Positions 23,007-33,381 of a stretch of 64,000 nucleotides of DNA are shown piece after piece. The translations under genes were made by a program, and so were the position numbers. Under the pieces are notes generated by a model. The model was given only the letters and a program-made list of their open reading frames with translations. It did not search any database and was not told where the DNA came from. Every line of letters starts with the position of its first letter. The stretch's first letter is position 1. The stretch is taken from NCBI RefSeq assembly GCF_018139625.1, contig NZ_JAGSOH010000005.1, positions 92,652 to 156,651 on the forward strand, written 5' to 3'. This DNA is from Actinospica acidithermotolerans. Lineage in GTDB: Bacteria > Actinomycetota > Actinomycetes > Streptomycetales > Catenulisporaceae.

Positions 23007-23987
23007 TCAGCCCTCCTTCAGGGCGCTGCGGTTGGCCCGCAGGAAGACGAGCACGATGAGGATGACCACGCCGAAGTTGACCACGGACAGCGCGCCGGAC
23101 TCGCCGATGTTGAACTGCTTGAGCGCGTACATGTACACGGTGCTGGTGCTGGTCTGGTAGTCCGGCCCGCCGCCGGTCATCGTCCAGATGATCGGGAAGG
23201 AGTTGAAGACGTTCATCAGATTGATCAGCACGGCGACGAGGAGGGCCGGGCGAAGGAGCGGGAAGGTGATGGCGCGGTACGTGCGCCACTTCCCGGCGCC
23301 GTCCATCCGGGCGGCCTCGTAGACGTCCGCGGGGATGGACGTCAGGCCGGCGAGCAGCGCGTAGGTGGTGAACGGCACGGAGACGAAGACGGCGACGGCG
23401 ATCATCCACCACAGGGCCGCGGTCGGGTCGCCGAGCCAGGAGGCCTGGCTGCCGTTGTAGTCGTGCACGACGCCGATCTGATGCAGGAAGACGTTGACCA
23501 CGCCGTTGTTCGGGTCGAGCATCCAGCGGAAGACGATGGCGGTCATCATCACGGAGGCGGCCCACGGCGCGATCAGCGCCCAGCGGACCAGCTTGCGGCC
23601 GGGGAAGCCGCGGTTGAGCAGCTGGGCCAGGCCGAGCGAGATCAGCACGGTGATGGCGACGATCGCGAAGACCCACAGCACGGTGCGGACCATCACCGAG
23701 CCGAGGTTCGGGTCGGCGAACAGCGTGGAGTAGTTCTTCCAGCCGTAGTCGCCGAGGTTGAAGCCGTACGAGTTGATGTGCTGCCGGGAGGTCTGGAACA
23801 TCTCCCAGACCGGCCAGAGCACGACGAATGCGATCAGGGCGAGCGCCGGGGCGAGCCACGGGAGCGGCGCGAGGGCGCGGCGCGCGCGCCGGGCGAGCGA
23901 GGGGCGGAACGCGGCCGCGCCGGCCCGCCGGTTCGGCTCCGCGGCCGGGGCCGGCGCGGCCTGCGGGGTGTCCACGGTTTCCTGCAT
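23007..23987 (-). CDS. Carbohydrate ABC transporter permease, MalF-like
   Basis: A 326-aa membrane permease. An Ala/Pro-rich cytoplasmic N-terminus is followed by six spans starting near residue 42 (LAPALALIAFVVLWPVWEMF). The EAA loop reads IPADVYEAARMDGAGKWRTY then RAITFPLLRPALLV, the signature of the MalF/UgpA sugar group. It pairs with the MalG-like subunit encoded 3 bp downstream and lies 107 bp after the binding-protein gene. The sugar is not defined by the permease itself; the operator upstream hints at an amino sugar or chito-oligosaccharide. Confidence 0.92.
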   Translation of the reverse strand: MQETVDTPQAAPAPAAEPNRRAGAAAFRPSLARRARRALAPLPWLAPALALIAFVVLWPVWEMFQTSRQHINSYGFNLGDYGWKNYSTLFADPNLGSVMVRTVLWVFAIVAITVLISLGLAQLLNRGFPGRKLVRWALIAPWAASVMMTAIVFRWMLDPNNGVVNVFLHQIGVVHDYNGSQASWLGDPTAALWWMIAVAVFVSVPFTTYALLAGLTSIPADVYEAARMDGAGKWRTYRAITFPLLRPALLVAVLINLMNVFNSFPIIWTMTGGGPDYQTSTSTVYMYALKQFNIGESGALSVVNFGVVILIVLVFLRANRSALKEG

Positions 23988-24094
23988 GGTCAGTTCTCTT
24001 CCTTCGGGCGCCGTCTGCCGGCTGTCCTGCTGCGGGGCGACCCCCGGTCCCGGGTGCGGGCCGGGACCGGGGGTGGCTGGCGGGACCGAGCGGG

Positions 24095-25366
24095 TTACTG
24101 GTTGCTCAGCGCGAACGTCTGGATCTGGCCGAGGACCGTGGCGGGCGCGGTGCCGTCCACGGCGGCGCCGATCGTCTGCTTGATCTTGGTGCTGACGTCG
24201 GACCAGTTGGCGTTCGTCGGGTAGGCCGAGGAGGTCGGGATGGCCTTGACGAACGGGCCGAAGATCGGGTCGTTCTCCTCGGCGGTGGCGGCCGAGGTGG
24301 TGGCCGGCAGCAGGTCGTACTCCTTGTCGAACTGCGCCTGGTAGGTGTCCTGGTAGGCGAAGTTCAGGAACTGCTGGATCGCGCTCTGCTGGTTGTGCAC
24401 GTTCAGCGCGACGATCTGGTCGTCGACGCCGAGCGGGTTGGTGACGGTGCCGTTCTCACCGGGGAACGGGGCGGTGGCCCAGTCCGAGGAGGTGAGCTTG
24501 CCGGCCGCCTGGATGATCGGGACCACGGCCGGGGAGCCGCCGACCATGCCGACGGAGCCGGCGGCGAAGTCGGACCACAGGGTGGCGCGGTTGACGGTGC
24601 CCGGGTTGGCCTCGGTGTCGCCGGCCTTGACCAGGGTGTTCATGAAGTTGAACGCGGTGACGTTGGCGGCCGAGTTGATCGTGTAGGCGCCGCCGCCGTT
24701 CACGTAGCCGCCGCCGGCGCCGAGCATCCACATGTAGGACTCGGCCTGGGCCTCCTCGGTGCCGAGCGGCATGCCGTAGCCGATCGTGCTGTTGCCGAGC
24801 TTGGAGATCTTGGCCGCGTCGGCCTGGAGCTCGGCCCACGTGGTGGGCGCGGCGCTGATGCCGGCCTGCGCGAACAGCTTCTTGTTGTAGTACAGCGCCC
24901 GGGTGCTGGTGGTGAAGGGGATGCCGTACTCGGTGCCCTGGTAGTCGCCCTGCTTGGCGAACGTCGGGATCAGGTTGGCGAGCGTGGACTCGCTGAGCAC
25001 GTCCGAGGCCTTGTACGCGATCCCCTCCTGCGCGTACGACTGCGGGGCGTCGCCCTCGATGATGTCCGGGTAGTTCTTCGACTGCAGCAGGGTGTGCAGC
25101 TTGGTCGGGAAGTCGTTCCAGTCGATCGTCTGCACGTCGACGGTGATGTTCGGGTACTGCTTGTGGAACGCGGTGGCGATGTTCTGCCAGTACGTCTGGG
25201 TGGTGTTGGACGTGCCGGCGGTTCCGTAGTCGGCGCCGAAGAAGTGCAAGGTGACCGAGCCGCCGCCTGAAGACGACGAACCGGAGGTGGACGAGGAGCT
25301 GCACGCGGACAGGGCCAGGGCGGCGGACAGTCCGAGGGTTGCCGCGGCTGCGAGGCGACGCTTCAT
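24095..25366 (-). CDS. Sugar-binding lipoprotein of the ABC importer (family 1)
   Basis: A 423-aa extracellular solute-binding lipoprotein. The ATG at 25366 is preferred because AAAGG stands 8 nt upstream; the ATG at 25372 is only 3 nt from it. Lipobox LSAC puts the lipidated Cys at residue 22, followed by a Ser/Gly linker. The body shows family-1 traits: FHKQYPNITVDVQTIDWNDF, YPDIIEGDAPQSY, EYGIPFTTSTRALYYNKKLF, PTTWAELQADAAKISK and GSVGMVGGSPAVV. It delivers a sugar to the two permeases encoded downstream. Two DasR-like operator sites lie 73-108 nt upstream, so control by a GntR/HutC regulator and an amino-sugar substrate are plausible. Confidence 0.92.
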   Translation of the reverse strand: MKRRLAAAATLGLSAALALSACSSSSTSGSSSSGGGSVTLHFFGADYGTAGTSNTTQTYWQNIATAFHKQYPNITVDVQTIDWNDFPTKLHTLLQSKNYPDIIEGDAPQSYAQEGIAYKASDVLSESTLANLIPTFAKQGDYQGTEYGIPFTTSTRALYYNKKLFAQAGISAAPTTWAELQADAAKISKLGNSTIGYGMPLGTEEAQAESYMWMLGAGGGYVNGGGAYTINSAANVTAFNFMNTLVKAGDTEANPGTVNRATLWSDFAAGSVGMVGGSPAVVPIIQAAGKLTSSDWATAPFPGENGTVTNPLGVDDQIVALNVHNQQSAIQQFLNFAYQDTYQAQFDKEYDLLPATTSAATAEENDPIFGPFVKAIPTSSAYPTNANWSDVSTKIKQTIGAAVDGTAPATVLGQIQTFALSNQ

Positions 25367-25438
25367 TGGCATATGCCTTTCATTGCCAGGACACGCTCTG
25401 TTCGGGAGGTGCCGACAATGTAGGCGCGCCGGTACACG

Positions 25439-25474
25439 CTGGTCTATACCAGGGAGAGTCCAGGTATAGACCAG
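25439..25474 (-). promoter_or_regulatory. Paired DasR-like (GntR/HutC) operator sites
   Basis: CTGGTCTATACC (25439-25450) and its exact inverse GGTATAGACCAG (25463-25474) flank 12 bp. Site 1 is itself near-palindromic (CTGGTCTATACCAG). Each differs by one base from TGGTCTAGACCA, the core of the dre element bound by Streptomyces DasR, the GlcNAc-sensing regulator. They lie upstream of the binding-protein gene. The regulator is inferred and is not in this window. Confidence 0.65.
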
Positions 25475-25548
25475 TTATCTAATCGTAATCTCAGCTGCAC
25501 GGCGCCGTGACTTGATCACCCGCAGTAATGGGACAAAGTATGCCAAAA

Positions 25549-25580
25549 GGCCGGGTACCCTCTCGGGATGCCCGGCCCTT
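25549..25580 (-). terminator. Terminator after rdgB
   Basis: A stem of about 12 bp with one wobble and one bulge (arms 25549-25560 and 25565-25577). On the minus strand it is followed by TTTT, 33 bp beyond the rdgB stop. It closes the cysO-cysM-murI-rph-rdgB operon. Confidence 0.7.
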
Positions 25581-25612
25581 CCCGGCAGCCTGTCGGCCGC
25601 GGCGGGGGCGGC

Positions 25613-26227
25613 TCAGCCGCGCACCAGGTGCGGGGCCAGGGCCGCGAAGGCGCGGCGGCGGTGCGAGATCCGGTTCTTCGCCTCGGCGGTGAGCTCGGCG
25701 GTGCTCACGTCGTGGCCGTGCGGCCGGAACACGGGGTCGTAGCCGAAGCCGCCCTCGCCGTGCCGCTCGCGCAGCAGCACGCCGTTGATCCGGCCCTCCT
25801 CCACGATGCGGCGGCCGTCGGGGCCCGGCTCGGCCAGCGCGGCGGCGCAGACGAACGCGGCACCGCGGTGCTCGTCCGGCACGTCGGAGACCTGGGCCAG
25901 CAGCAGGTCCAGGTTGGCCGCGTCGTCGCCGTGCCTGCCCGCCCAGCGCGCGGAGAAGATGCCGGGCATGCCGTTGAGCGCGTCCACGCAGATGCCGGAG
26001 TCGTCGGCGATCGCGGGCAGCCCGGTCGCCTCGGCCACGGCCACCGCCTTGAGCAGCGCGTTGCCCGCGAAGCTCAGCTCGGTCTCGGCCACGTCCGCCA
26101 CACCCGGGAATTCGGCCACCCCGACGAGGTCCACGACCACGCCGAGGTCGGCCAGGATCGCGCGCAGCTCGCCGATCTTGTGGGCGTTGCGCGTGGCCAG
26201 CACCACGCGCTGCGGAGCGTCGTTCAT
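25613..26227 (-). CDS. rdgB: XTP/dITP diphosphatase (RdgB/HAM1)
   Basis: Cleans the nucleotide pool by hydrolysing dITP, XTP and related non-canonical triphosphates. The ATG at 26227 overlaps the rph stop (ATGA) and gives 204 aa. Typical segments are [60 protein letters not shown] and GFGYDPVF, followed by the conserved [10 protein letters not shown]. Linkage to rph and murI is the usual actinobacterial arrangement. Confidence 0.96.
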   Translation of the reverse strand: MNDAPQRVVLATRNAHKIGELRAILADLGVVVDLVGVAEFPGVADVAETELSFAGNALLKAVAVAEATGLPAIADDSGICVDALNGMPGIFSARWAGRHGDDAANLDLLLAQVSDVPDEHRGAAFVCAAALAEPGPDGRRIVEEGRINGVLLRERHGEGGFGYDPVFRPHGHDVSTAELTAEAKNRISHRRRAFAALAPHLVRG

Positions 26228-26976
26228 CGGCCCAGCGCCTTGTTCTGAATCAGCGTCAGCTCGCGGCAGCCGAGCTCGGCGAGGTCGAGCAGGCTGCCGA
26301 GTTCGGCCCGGTCGAACGGCGCGCCCTCGGCGGTGCCCTGCACCTCGACGAACTTCCCGTCGCCGGTGCACACCACGTTCATGTCGGTCTCCGCGCGCAC
26401 GTCCTCCTCGTAGCAGAGGTCGAGCATCGGCTTGCCGTCGATGATGCCCACCGAGACCGCGCAGACTGAGCCGGTCAGCGGCTCGTGCTTGCCCTTGATC
26501 GCGCCGCGCTCGCGCAGCCAGCTCACGGCGTCCTCCAGCGCGACGTACGCGCCGGTGATGGCGGCCGTGCGGGTGCCGCCGTCCGCCTGCAGCACGTCGC
26601 AGTCGAGCACGATGGTGTTCTCGCCGAGCGCCTTGTAGTCGACGACGGCGCGCACGGCCCGGCCGATCAGCCGGGAGATCTCGTGCGTGCGGCCCCCGAT
26701 GCGGCCCTTGACGGACTCGCGGTCGGAGCGGTCGTGCGTGGCGCGCGGCAGCATCGCGTACTCGGCGGTGACCCAGCCGAGGCCGGAGCCCTTGCGCCAG
26801 CGCGGCACGCCCTCGGTCACCGACGCCGCGCACAGCACCCTGGTACGCCCGAACTCGACGAGCACCGAGCCCTCCGCGTGGTCCAGCCAGTTGCGGGTGA
26901 TGGTCACGGGGCGCAGGCGATCCGCGGTGCGGCCGTCGATGCGGGCGGCGTTCTCGGGAGTCGGGGAGGAGGTCAT
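26224..26976 (-). CDS. rph: Ribonuclease PH
   Basis: Phosphorolytic 3'-5' exoribonuclease that trims tRNA 3' ends. The ATG at 26976 overlaps the murI stop, giving 250 aa. Marker segments are [75 protein letters not shown] and [15 protein letters not shown]. It sits between murI and rdgB with 4-bp overlaps on both sides, so all three are translationally coupled. Confidence 0.97.
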   Translation of the reverse strand: MTSSPTPENAARIDGRTADRLRPVTITRNWLDHAEGSVLVEFGRTRVLCAASVTEGVPRWRKGSGLGWVTAEYAMLPRATHDRSDRESVKGRIGGRTHEISRLIGRAVRAVVDYKALGENTIVLDCDVLQADGGTRTAAITGAYVALEDAVSWLRERGAIKGKHEPLTGSVCAVSVGIIDGKPMLDLCYEEDVRAETDMNVVCTGDGKFVEVQGTAEGAPFDRAELGSLLDLAELGCRELTLIQNKALGR

Positions 26977-27779
26977 GCGTCGAGGGTAACGGCCCGGGCG
27001 ACGTCGCTCAGCTCGGGCCCGAGGAAACGCCTGCCGATCTCGCGGAAGCGCTCCGGGTCCCCGGTGGTGCGGAACTCGTGCACCGGCGGGTCGAGCGTCT
27101 CGTCGCGCATCAGGTTGAGCTCGGCGAGCGCGCGGTAGACGTCCTTGGCGGTCTCCTCGGCGCTGGAGATCAGCGTGACGTCCTGGCCCATCACGTACGA
27201 GATCACGCCGGTGAGCAGCGGGTAGTGGGTGCAGCCGAGGATCAGCGTGTCCACGTCGGCCGCGGCGACCGGGTCGAGGTACTCGTGCGCCGCCTTGATC
27301 AGGTCCTCGCCGCCGGTGACGCCGTCCTCGACGAACTCGACGAAGCGCGGGCAGGCCTGGCTGGTGAGGGTCACGTTCGGGACGGCGGCGAGCGCGTCGT
27401 CGTAGGCGCGCGAGGTCTTGGTGGCCATCGTGGAGATGACGCCGATGCGGCCGTTGCGGGTGGCGGCCACGGCGCGCCGGGCGGCCGGGTGGATGACCTC
27501 GACGACGGGCACGGAGTAGCGCTCGCGGGCGTCCCTGAGCATCGCGGAGCTGGCCGAGTTGCAGGCGATCACCAGCATCTTGACCCCCTGCTCGACCAGC
27601 TGGTCGAGGCATTCGAGGGCGAATTTGCGGACCTCGGCGATGGGCCGCGGGCCGTAGGGGGCCCGGGCCGTGTCGCCGAGGTAGAAGACCGGCTCGTGCG
27701 GCAACTGGTCCAGCACGGCCCTGGCCACGGTCAATCCGCCGTAGCCGCTGTCGAAAATGCCAATCGGTGCGTCTGCCAC
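26973..27779 (-). CDS. murI: Glutamate racemase
   Basis: Supplies D-glutamate for peptidoglycan. The GTG at 27779 begins [20 protein letters not shown] and gives 268 aa; longer in-frame reading upstream has no homology. The two catalytic cysteines are present in [11 protein letters not shown] and LGCTHYPLL, and the substrate loop [11 protein letters not shown] is intact. It is 16 bp downstream of cysM and overlaps rph by 4 bp. The Shine-Dalgarno is weak, consistent with coupling to cysM. Confidence 0.96.
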   Translation of the reverse strand: MADAPIGIFDSGYGGLTVARAVLDQLPHEPVFYLGDTARAPYGPRPIAEVRKFALECLDQLVEQGVKMLVIACNSASSAMLRDARERYSVPVVEVIHPAARRAVAATRNGRIGVISTMATKTSRAYDDALAAVPNVTLTSQACPRFVEFVEDGVTGGEDLIKAAHEYLDPVAAADVDTLILGCTHYPLLTGVISYVMGQDVTLISSAEETAKDVYRALAELNLMRDETLDPPVHEFRTTGDPERFREIGRRFLGPELSDVARAVTLDA

Positions 27780-27795
27780 CAGGAAACTGTAACGG

Positions 27796-29032
<1,237 letters not shown>

Positions 29033-29097
29033 GGTGGCTCCTGGGATTCGGGGCGTTCTCGCCCTGCGGGTCGGGGGGTCGTCAGCGATGCGGGATG

Positions 29098-29253
29098 TCA
29101 GCGACACAGCGCGCTGGCCAGGCGGCCCAGATCGACGTGGCGGCGCGCGACGAGCAGCACGCTCGGGTCCGCAGAGCGTGCGGTCGTCCCCGCGAAGGGC
29201 GGCACGCTCGGGTGCTGTCCTTCTGGCGCCGTCATCACATCGGGGGAACGCAT
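29098..29253 (-). CDS. Cysteine-containing leader peptide upstream of cysO
   Basis: A 51-codon frame starting MRSPDVMTAPEGQHPSV and ending LLVARRHVDLGRLASALCR. The tail matches the actinobacterial leader peptides with an RRHVDL-x-R-x-xSAxC pattern that precede sulfur and cysteine genes. The only Cys is the penultimate codon. The ATG lies 6 nt after a TAGAAT -10 element, so the transcript probably begins at the A of the ATG (leaderless). Slow decoding of the Cys codon under cysteine shortage would then alter expression of cysO-cysM. The stop is 65 nt before cysO. Recognition of the motif is from memory; the mechanism is inferred. Confidence 0.72.
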   Translation of the reverse strand: MRSPDVMTAPEGQHPSVPPFAGTTARSADPSVLLVARRHVDLGRLASALCR

Positions 29254-29259
29254 ATGACC

Positions 29260-29265
29260 ATTCTA
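29260..29265 (-). promoter_or_regulatory. -10 element of the cysO operon promoter
   Basis: TAGAAT on the minus strand, 6 nt upstream of the leader-peptide ATG, places the predicted transcription start on that ATG. No strong -35 is visible, as is frequent in actinobacterial promoters. Confidence 0.55.
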
Positions 29266-29329
29266 CCGATTCCCGGGGCGGCGGCCCCAGGCCGTTCCGC
29301 AGCTCGGACGGGGTGTGACGGGCGTTACG

Positions 29330-30874
29330 TCAGTTGTTGGCCCAGGTCGCCGGGCCGCCGCCGGAGCAGTGCATCAGCGCGAGGTAGACGGTCGCGAGGG
29401 TGAGCCACCGGGTCATCGGGTTGCGCGGCACCAGCGCGAGGATCGCCCAGGCCACCGCCGCGTACCAGGGCAGCGACCAGGGCGCGACCAGGATCCAGGC
29501 GAACGAGAGCGCGAACGGCACGGTGACCACGGCCGGCTGGTCGGCGCCGAACTTGCGGTAGATCGCGTAGGCGATGATCACCATCAGGACCGGCCAGCTG
29601 ACCGAGATGATGTCGGAGGAGATGCGCTGCCCTGCGGGTTCGGCGCCGAACAGGCCGAACACCCACTCGACCGAGAGCTGGAAGGCGCGCCAGGGCGAGG
29701 GGGTGGCGACCAGGCTGGAGGCCTGGAGCACCTGTTTGAAGGCGTGCATGCCGAAGAACGAGTAGAAGAACGCGACGGTGCCGAGCCCGCCGACGCTCAG
29801 GCGCAGCAGGTTGATCCACTCGCGCCGCATGAGAAGCACCCAGCCGATGGCCACGCCCGCCCAGGCCGCGTTGATCTTGAAGCAGCAGCCGACGCCGATC
29901 GCGACGCCAACCCACAGGTAGCGCCAGCCGCTGGTCCGGCTGCGGGCCAGTTGGACGCCGACGACCGTGGCCGCGGCGACGTACGTGTCGAGGTGGCCGC
30001 CGAAGACCAGCTGCTGGATCAGGACGGGGTTGGCCACCCACATCAGGCTGGCGCGGACCGGGTCGTCGGCGGTGCGCATCAGGTAGTAGCCGACGGCGAG
30101 GAAGACCAGCCCGTTCATGATCATCAGGGCGGAGACGGCGGCGGCCGGGTTGGACTTGCCGCCGAACAGCGCGGCGAACTGCTGGAGCCAGGTGGCCAGC
30201 GGGCCGTAGACCGAGGGCGTGCGCCACCACATCTGGCCGACGGTGTGCACGTAGACGTCGGAGGGGCCGAGCGCGCTGGGGCCGTTGTCGTACGGGTCGA
30301 TGCCGAGGTTCGCCATCCGGCCGTAGGCGGCGTAGCTGGTGGTGTCCGAGGAGCCGACCGGCGTGATGAACACCATGACGGCGACGATCGCCGCGGCGGC
30401 CAGGAACAGGTGCCGCGGGTTCGGCCGCCAGCCGCGGCTGTTGGCCCACAGCAGTGCGGCCAGGCCGACGCACTGCAGGATGATCGCGGTCCAGGTCATC
30501 GAGATCGATGCCCAGTCCGGCAGGCTGCCGAGGTGCCCGGACAGCGGCAGCATGATGTAGGTGAAGCCGGACCTGATGTCGAGCGTGCCGCCGTTCTGGG
30601 TGATCAGGGTGAACGGCACTCGGGGCAGCGTGTTGTAGTTCGGCGAGAAGATGCCGACCACCATGATCAGCACGATGCCGGTGAGCGAGATGATGATCGC
30701 GCTGCGCGCGGTGGCGAGCTCGGAGTTGGCGAGCCGGTAGACGAGCTCGATGGCCCGGGCGACCGGTCCGCGCGGGCCGTCCTCCGGGCGCGGCCGGCCC
30801 GCGGACCGGCCTGAGCCGGGTCCGCCGACGACGATGGCCCCAGGGCCCCCGCCCGTTCTTATCGGCTCCGTCAC
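29330..30874 (-). CDS. Polyprenol-phosphate-mannose-dependent mannosyltransferase-like GT-C protein
   Basis: A 514-aa multi-span membrane protein. A Gly/Pro-rich N-terminus is followed by about 12 hydrophobic spans, the first near residue 58. The loop SSDTTSYAAYGRMANLGIDPY holds the acidic residue and YGR-x-x-GxDPY pattern of MptA/MptB-type alpha-1,6-mannosyltransferases, followed by WWRTPSVYGPLATWLQQF. These enzymes use lipid-linked mannose on the outer face to build lipomannan-like glycolipids or modify proteins. It lies 44 bp downstream of a second GT-C gene in the same direction. Exact acceptor unknown. Confidence 0.78.
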   Translation of the reverse strand: MTEPIRTGGGPGAIVVGGPGSGRSAGRPRPEDGPRGPVARAIELVYRLANSELATARSAIIISLTGIVLIMVVGIFSPNYNTLPRVPFTLITQNGGTLDIRSGFTYIMLPLSGHLGSLPDWASISMTWTAIILQCVGLAALLWANSRGWRPNPRHLFLAAAAIVAVMVFITPVGSSDTTSYAAYGRMANLGIDPYDNGPSALGPSDVYVHTVGQMWWRTPSVYGPLATWLQQFAALFGGKSNPAAAVSALMIMNGLVFLAVGYYLMRTADDPVRASLMWVANPVLIQQLVFGGHLDTYVAAATVVGVQLARSRTSGWRYLWVGVAIGVGCCFKINAAWAGVAIGWVLLMRREWINLLRLSVGGLGTVAFFYSFFGMHAFKQVLQASSLVATPSPWRAFQLSVEWVFGLFGAEPAGQRISSDIISVSWPVLMVIIAYAIYRKFGADQPAVVTVPFALSFAWILVAPWSLPWYAAVAWAILALVPRNPMTRWLTLATVYLALMHCSGGGPATWANN

Positions 30875-30918
30875 TGTTCCTCGTCCCGCTCGGTCCCCGC
30901 AGTGATGCTAGTGCTTGC

Positions 30919-32220
30919 TCAGTCGGCGTGGGCGGCCGAGGCCGCGGTCCTGGCCGGTTCGGCGAACTCCTGCGGCTCGCGGGCGCCGGACTGCCAGAGC
31001 CGGTGCAGCGCCTGCACGCAGGCCACCACCAGGATCAGGTTGCGCCCGGCCACCACCATCGTCCCCCAGAACTGGCCGCCCATGACCTCGCCGAACAGCA
31101 GCGGGAACTCGACCTGGGTGATCAGCACGCAGAACACGACGAGGCAGGCCGGCCTGGCCATCACGGTGCCCCGCCGCATCGGGCCGTTCTCGGTGAGCAC
31201 CAGCGCGGCCAGGCCCAGCAGCCAGATCAGGTACTGCGGGCTGAGCACCCGGCTGGTCACGACGAGCACGAGTACGACGGTGAACGCCGTGTCGTACATC
31301 AGGCCGGGGGTCCAGGAGCGCGCCTTGAACCGCATCAGCCGCCACCACAGCACGATCCCGACGCCGACGACGGTGAGCAGTTCGGCGAAGGAGGCGACCG
31401 CGGAGATCCCGGGCCCGGAGACCTGGAAGGAGCCGTAGGTCATGGCGACCTTGGCCGGGTAGCCGAACCAGTGCAGGATCATGAAGACCGAGGCGAGCAC
31501 GGACTCTACCTCGATGCCGCGGTTGGACTGGCCGGACAGGAACGAGAGCGCGCCCGTCAGGGACAGCGAGAGGATCGCGGTCAGCACGGCCGCGGTGCCG
31601 ACCAGCCACGCGACGGCGCGGCGGCCCGGGCCCTTCGGCGGCAGTCCGAGGATCAGCGCGCCCGGCCAGACCTTGACCAGCGCGCCGACGCCGAGCAGCG
31701 CGCCGCGAAGCGACCAGCGCAGCTTCACCGAGCGCGCCGGGAGGACGAGCCCGGCCACGGCCAGCGCGGTGACGATCACGTCGTAGCGCATCAGCAGCAG
31801 CGGCCCTATCGCGAAGCCGCCGACCACCCACACCCACACGCCGGTCAGGTGCGGTTCCGCGCCGTCCGCCGCCGCGTTCCGGTCGGAGTGCGAGAGCAGC
31901 AGCGCGTAGACCGCGAAGTCGGCGAGCAGCGCGAGGAAGAAGAAGGTGACCAGGTAGCTGGCCCCGAAGTGCGCGACCAGCAGCGGCGCCAGGAAGATCA
32001 GCGCCGCGGCGGGCGGGTACTGCCACCGGGTGTCGTGCACGGGGTACGAACCGTGCTCCAGGATGTGCGCCCAGCCCTGGTAGATCTTCACGTCGCCCAG
32101 CACCGCGCCGTGCGAGAACCAGGGGAGCACGGTCGTCGCCAGGAGCATCAGCAGCACCCGGCTGGCGAACCATGCCGCGAGGACCCGCCGGTACCGCGGC
32201 CGGGCGACGGTGAGGGTCAT
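30919..32220 (-). CDS. GT87-type (DUF2029) polyprenol-phosphate glycosyltransferase
   Basis: A 433-aa membrane protein with about ten spans. The ATG at 32220 overlaps the mec stop (ATGA). Family features are the early acidic loop GDVKIYQGWAHILEHGSYP, DTRWQYPPAAALIFLAPLL, and the later VKVWPGALILGLPPKGPGRR typical of GT87 mannosyltransferases related to PimE. It is likely to act with the GT-C enzyme encoded downstream in envelope glycan assembly. The overlap with mec suggests transcriptional linkage rather than shared function. Confidence 0.82.
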   Translation of the reverse strand: MTLTVARPRYRRVLAAWFASRVLLMLLATTVLPWFSHGAVLGDVKIYQGWAHILEHGSYPVHDTRWQYPPAAALIFLAPLLVAHFGASYLVTFFFLALLADFAVYALLLSHSDRNAAADGAEPHLTGVWVWVVGGFAIGPLLLMRYDVIVTALAVAGLVLPARSVKLRWSLRGALLGVGALVKVWPGALILGLPPKGPGRRAVAWLVGTAAVLTAILSLSLTGALSFLSGQSNRGIEVESVLASVFMILHWFGYPAKVAMTYGSFQVSGPGISAVASFAELLTVVGVGIVLWWRLMRFKARSWTPGLMYDTAFTVVLVLVVTSRVLSPQYLIWLLGLAALVLTENGPMRRGTVMARPACLVVFCVLITQVEFPLLFGEVMGGQFWGTMVVAGRNLILVVACVQALHRLWQSGAREPQEFAEPARTAASAAHAD

Positions 32221-32642
32221 TCCGTATCGTCCACTACCTCGATCTCCTCCTCGGAGATCACACCGTCGACGATCCGGTACGAGCGGAACTGGAACTCGCC
32301 CAGGCCGTCGGCGTCCCGGGTGGAGACCAGCACGTAGTGCGCGTTCGGCTCGGAGGCGTAGGACAGGTCGGTGCGCGAGGGGTACGCCTCGGTCGCGGTG
32401 TGCGAGTGGTAGATGACGACGGCCTCCTCGTCCCGGTCGTCCATCTCCCGCCACACCTTCAGCTGCTCGAGCGAGTCGAAGCGGTAGAACGTGGGCGAGC
32501 GCTCCGCGTTGGCCATCGGGATGAAGCGGACCGGCCTATCCGAGCCGATCGGCCCGGCGACGACGCCGCAGGCCTCGTCGGGGTGGTCGGCGCGCGCATG
32601 GTCGATGATGGCGTCTCGAATCGCCTGTCCTATGGTCAGCAC
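32217..32642 (-). CDS. mec: JAMM/MPN+ metallopeptidase Mec (CysO-cysteine hydrolase)
   Basis: Zinc peptidase that releases cysteine from CysO-Cys and can trim CysO. The GTG at 32642 gives 141 aa beginning VLTIGQAIRDAIIDHARADH. The upstream Glu lies in HPDEACGVVAGP. The JAMM motif is in IYHSHTATEAYPSRTD, with the two His and the final Asp as zinc ligands. SEPNAHYVLVSTRDAD is also typical. It lies upstream of GT87 and downstream of DUF2017, about 3 kb from its partners cysO and cysM. Confidence 0.93.
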   Translation of the reverse strand: MLTIGQAIRDAIIDHARADHPDEACGVVAGPIGSDRPVRFIPMANAERSPTFYRFDSLEQLKVWREMDDRDEEAVVIYHSHTATEAYPSRTDLSYASEPNAHYVLVSTRDADGLGEFQFRSYRIVDGVISEEEIEVVDDTE

Positions 32643-32775
32643 GGGAAAAGGGTAGCTGGTCACCTTGAAAGCGCGTCGCGGATCGCCTGGGCCGACCAAA
32701 CGGTCAGGGCGCGCACAGGGCAATCGGAGACGGTGAGCGGCCGCTCTCACACTCACGGCGGCAGCGCGTCCGAGC

Positions 32776-33345
32776 TCAGCGCGGCAGCGCCTCGAGCAGG
32801 GTTTCCTGCAGGTAGCCGAGATAGTGGTACGCGGGCACGTAGGCGCGCAGCGGGTCGTCGGCCTCGAGGTCGGCGCCGGGTTCCTGGCCGTCGTCCTGCA
32901 GGCCGAAGCGGGAGCCGAGCACCAGGCGCAGGTCGTTGAGCGCGCCGAGCCAGCACTGGGCCTGCTCCTCGTCGAGGTCGAAGCGGCCGCCCTTGTCCTG
33001 CGGCAGGCTCTCCAGCGCGCACTGCGCCCGGCCGCGCTTGCCGGATCGCAGCTCGCCCTCGGTGAAGCGGCGGAACTCGGCGGCGGCCTTCTCGTCGTCG
33101 CGGTAGGCGTCCGGGAACAGCCGGGCGAGCGCGGGGTCGTCCGGCGGCGCCACCTCCTCGGGTTCGAAGCCGAGGTCGGCCAGGCCCAGCTCTATCGCGA
33201 GCGGGTCGGCGCTGGCCGCCCGCTCCTCGGCCGGGCCGAGCAGGTCGAGCAGCTGGCCGAACAGGTAGGCGAGCAGCTGCGCCTCCACCGCCTCCAGGTT
33301 CGCCTGGACGGTGCGGTGCGGGCCGGCTCGGAAAGTGAAGCTCAC
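32776..33345 (-). CDS. DUF2017 family protein
   Basis: A 189-aa cytoplasmic protein of unknown function, MSFTFRAGPHRTVQANLEAV at the start. It is rich in acidic residues and helices (LLAYLFGQLLDLLGP, EKAAAEFRRFTEGELRSGKR, LGALNDLRLVLGSRFGL). The architecture and its location 36 bp downstream of clpS match DUF2017 proteins of actinobacteria, which are regularly encoded next to clpS. That linkage suggests a tie to N-end-rule proteolysis, but nothing in the sequence shows a mechanism. Confidence 0.85.
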   Translation of the reverse strand: MSFTFRAGPHRTVQANLEAVEAQLLAYLFGQLLDLLGPAEERAASADPLAIELGLADLGFEPEEVAPPDDPALARLFPDAYRDDEKAAAEFRRFTEGELRSGKRGRAQCALESLPQDKGGRFDLDEEQAQCWLGALNDLRLVLGSRFGLQDDGQEPGADLEADDPLRAYVPAYHYLGYLQETLLEALPR

Positions 33346-33381
33346 GGCGGATCTTTCCGTTGAGGGAGTGGTGACGCGGCG

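Noticed and set aside
29315..32337. Long plus-strand frames of about 470-500 codons across the glycosyltransferase genes
   Set aside because: They are antisense to membrane proteins with clear spans and family motifs, and have His/Asp/Arg-rich, low-complexity products.
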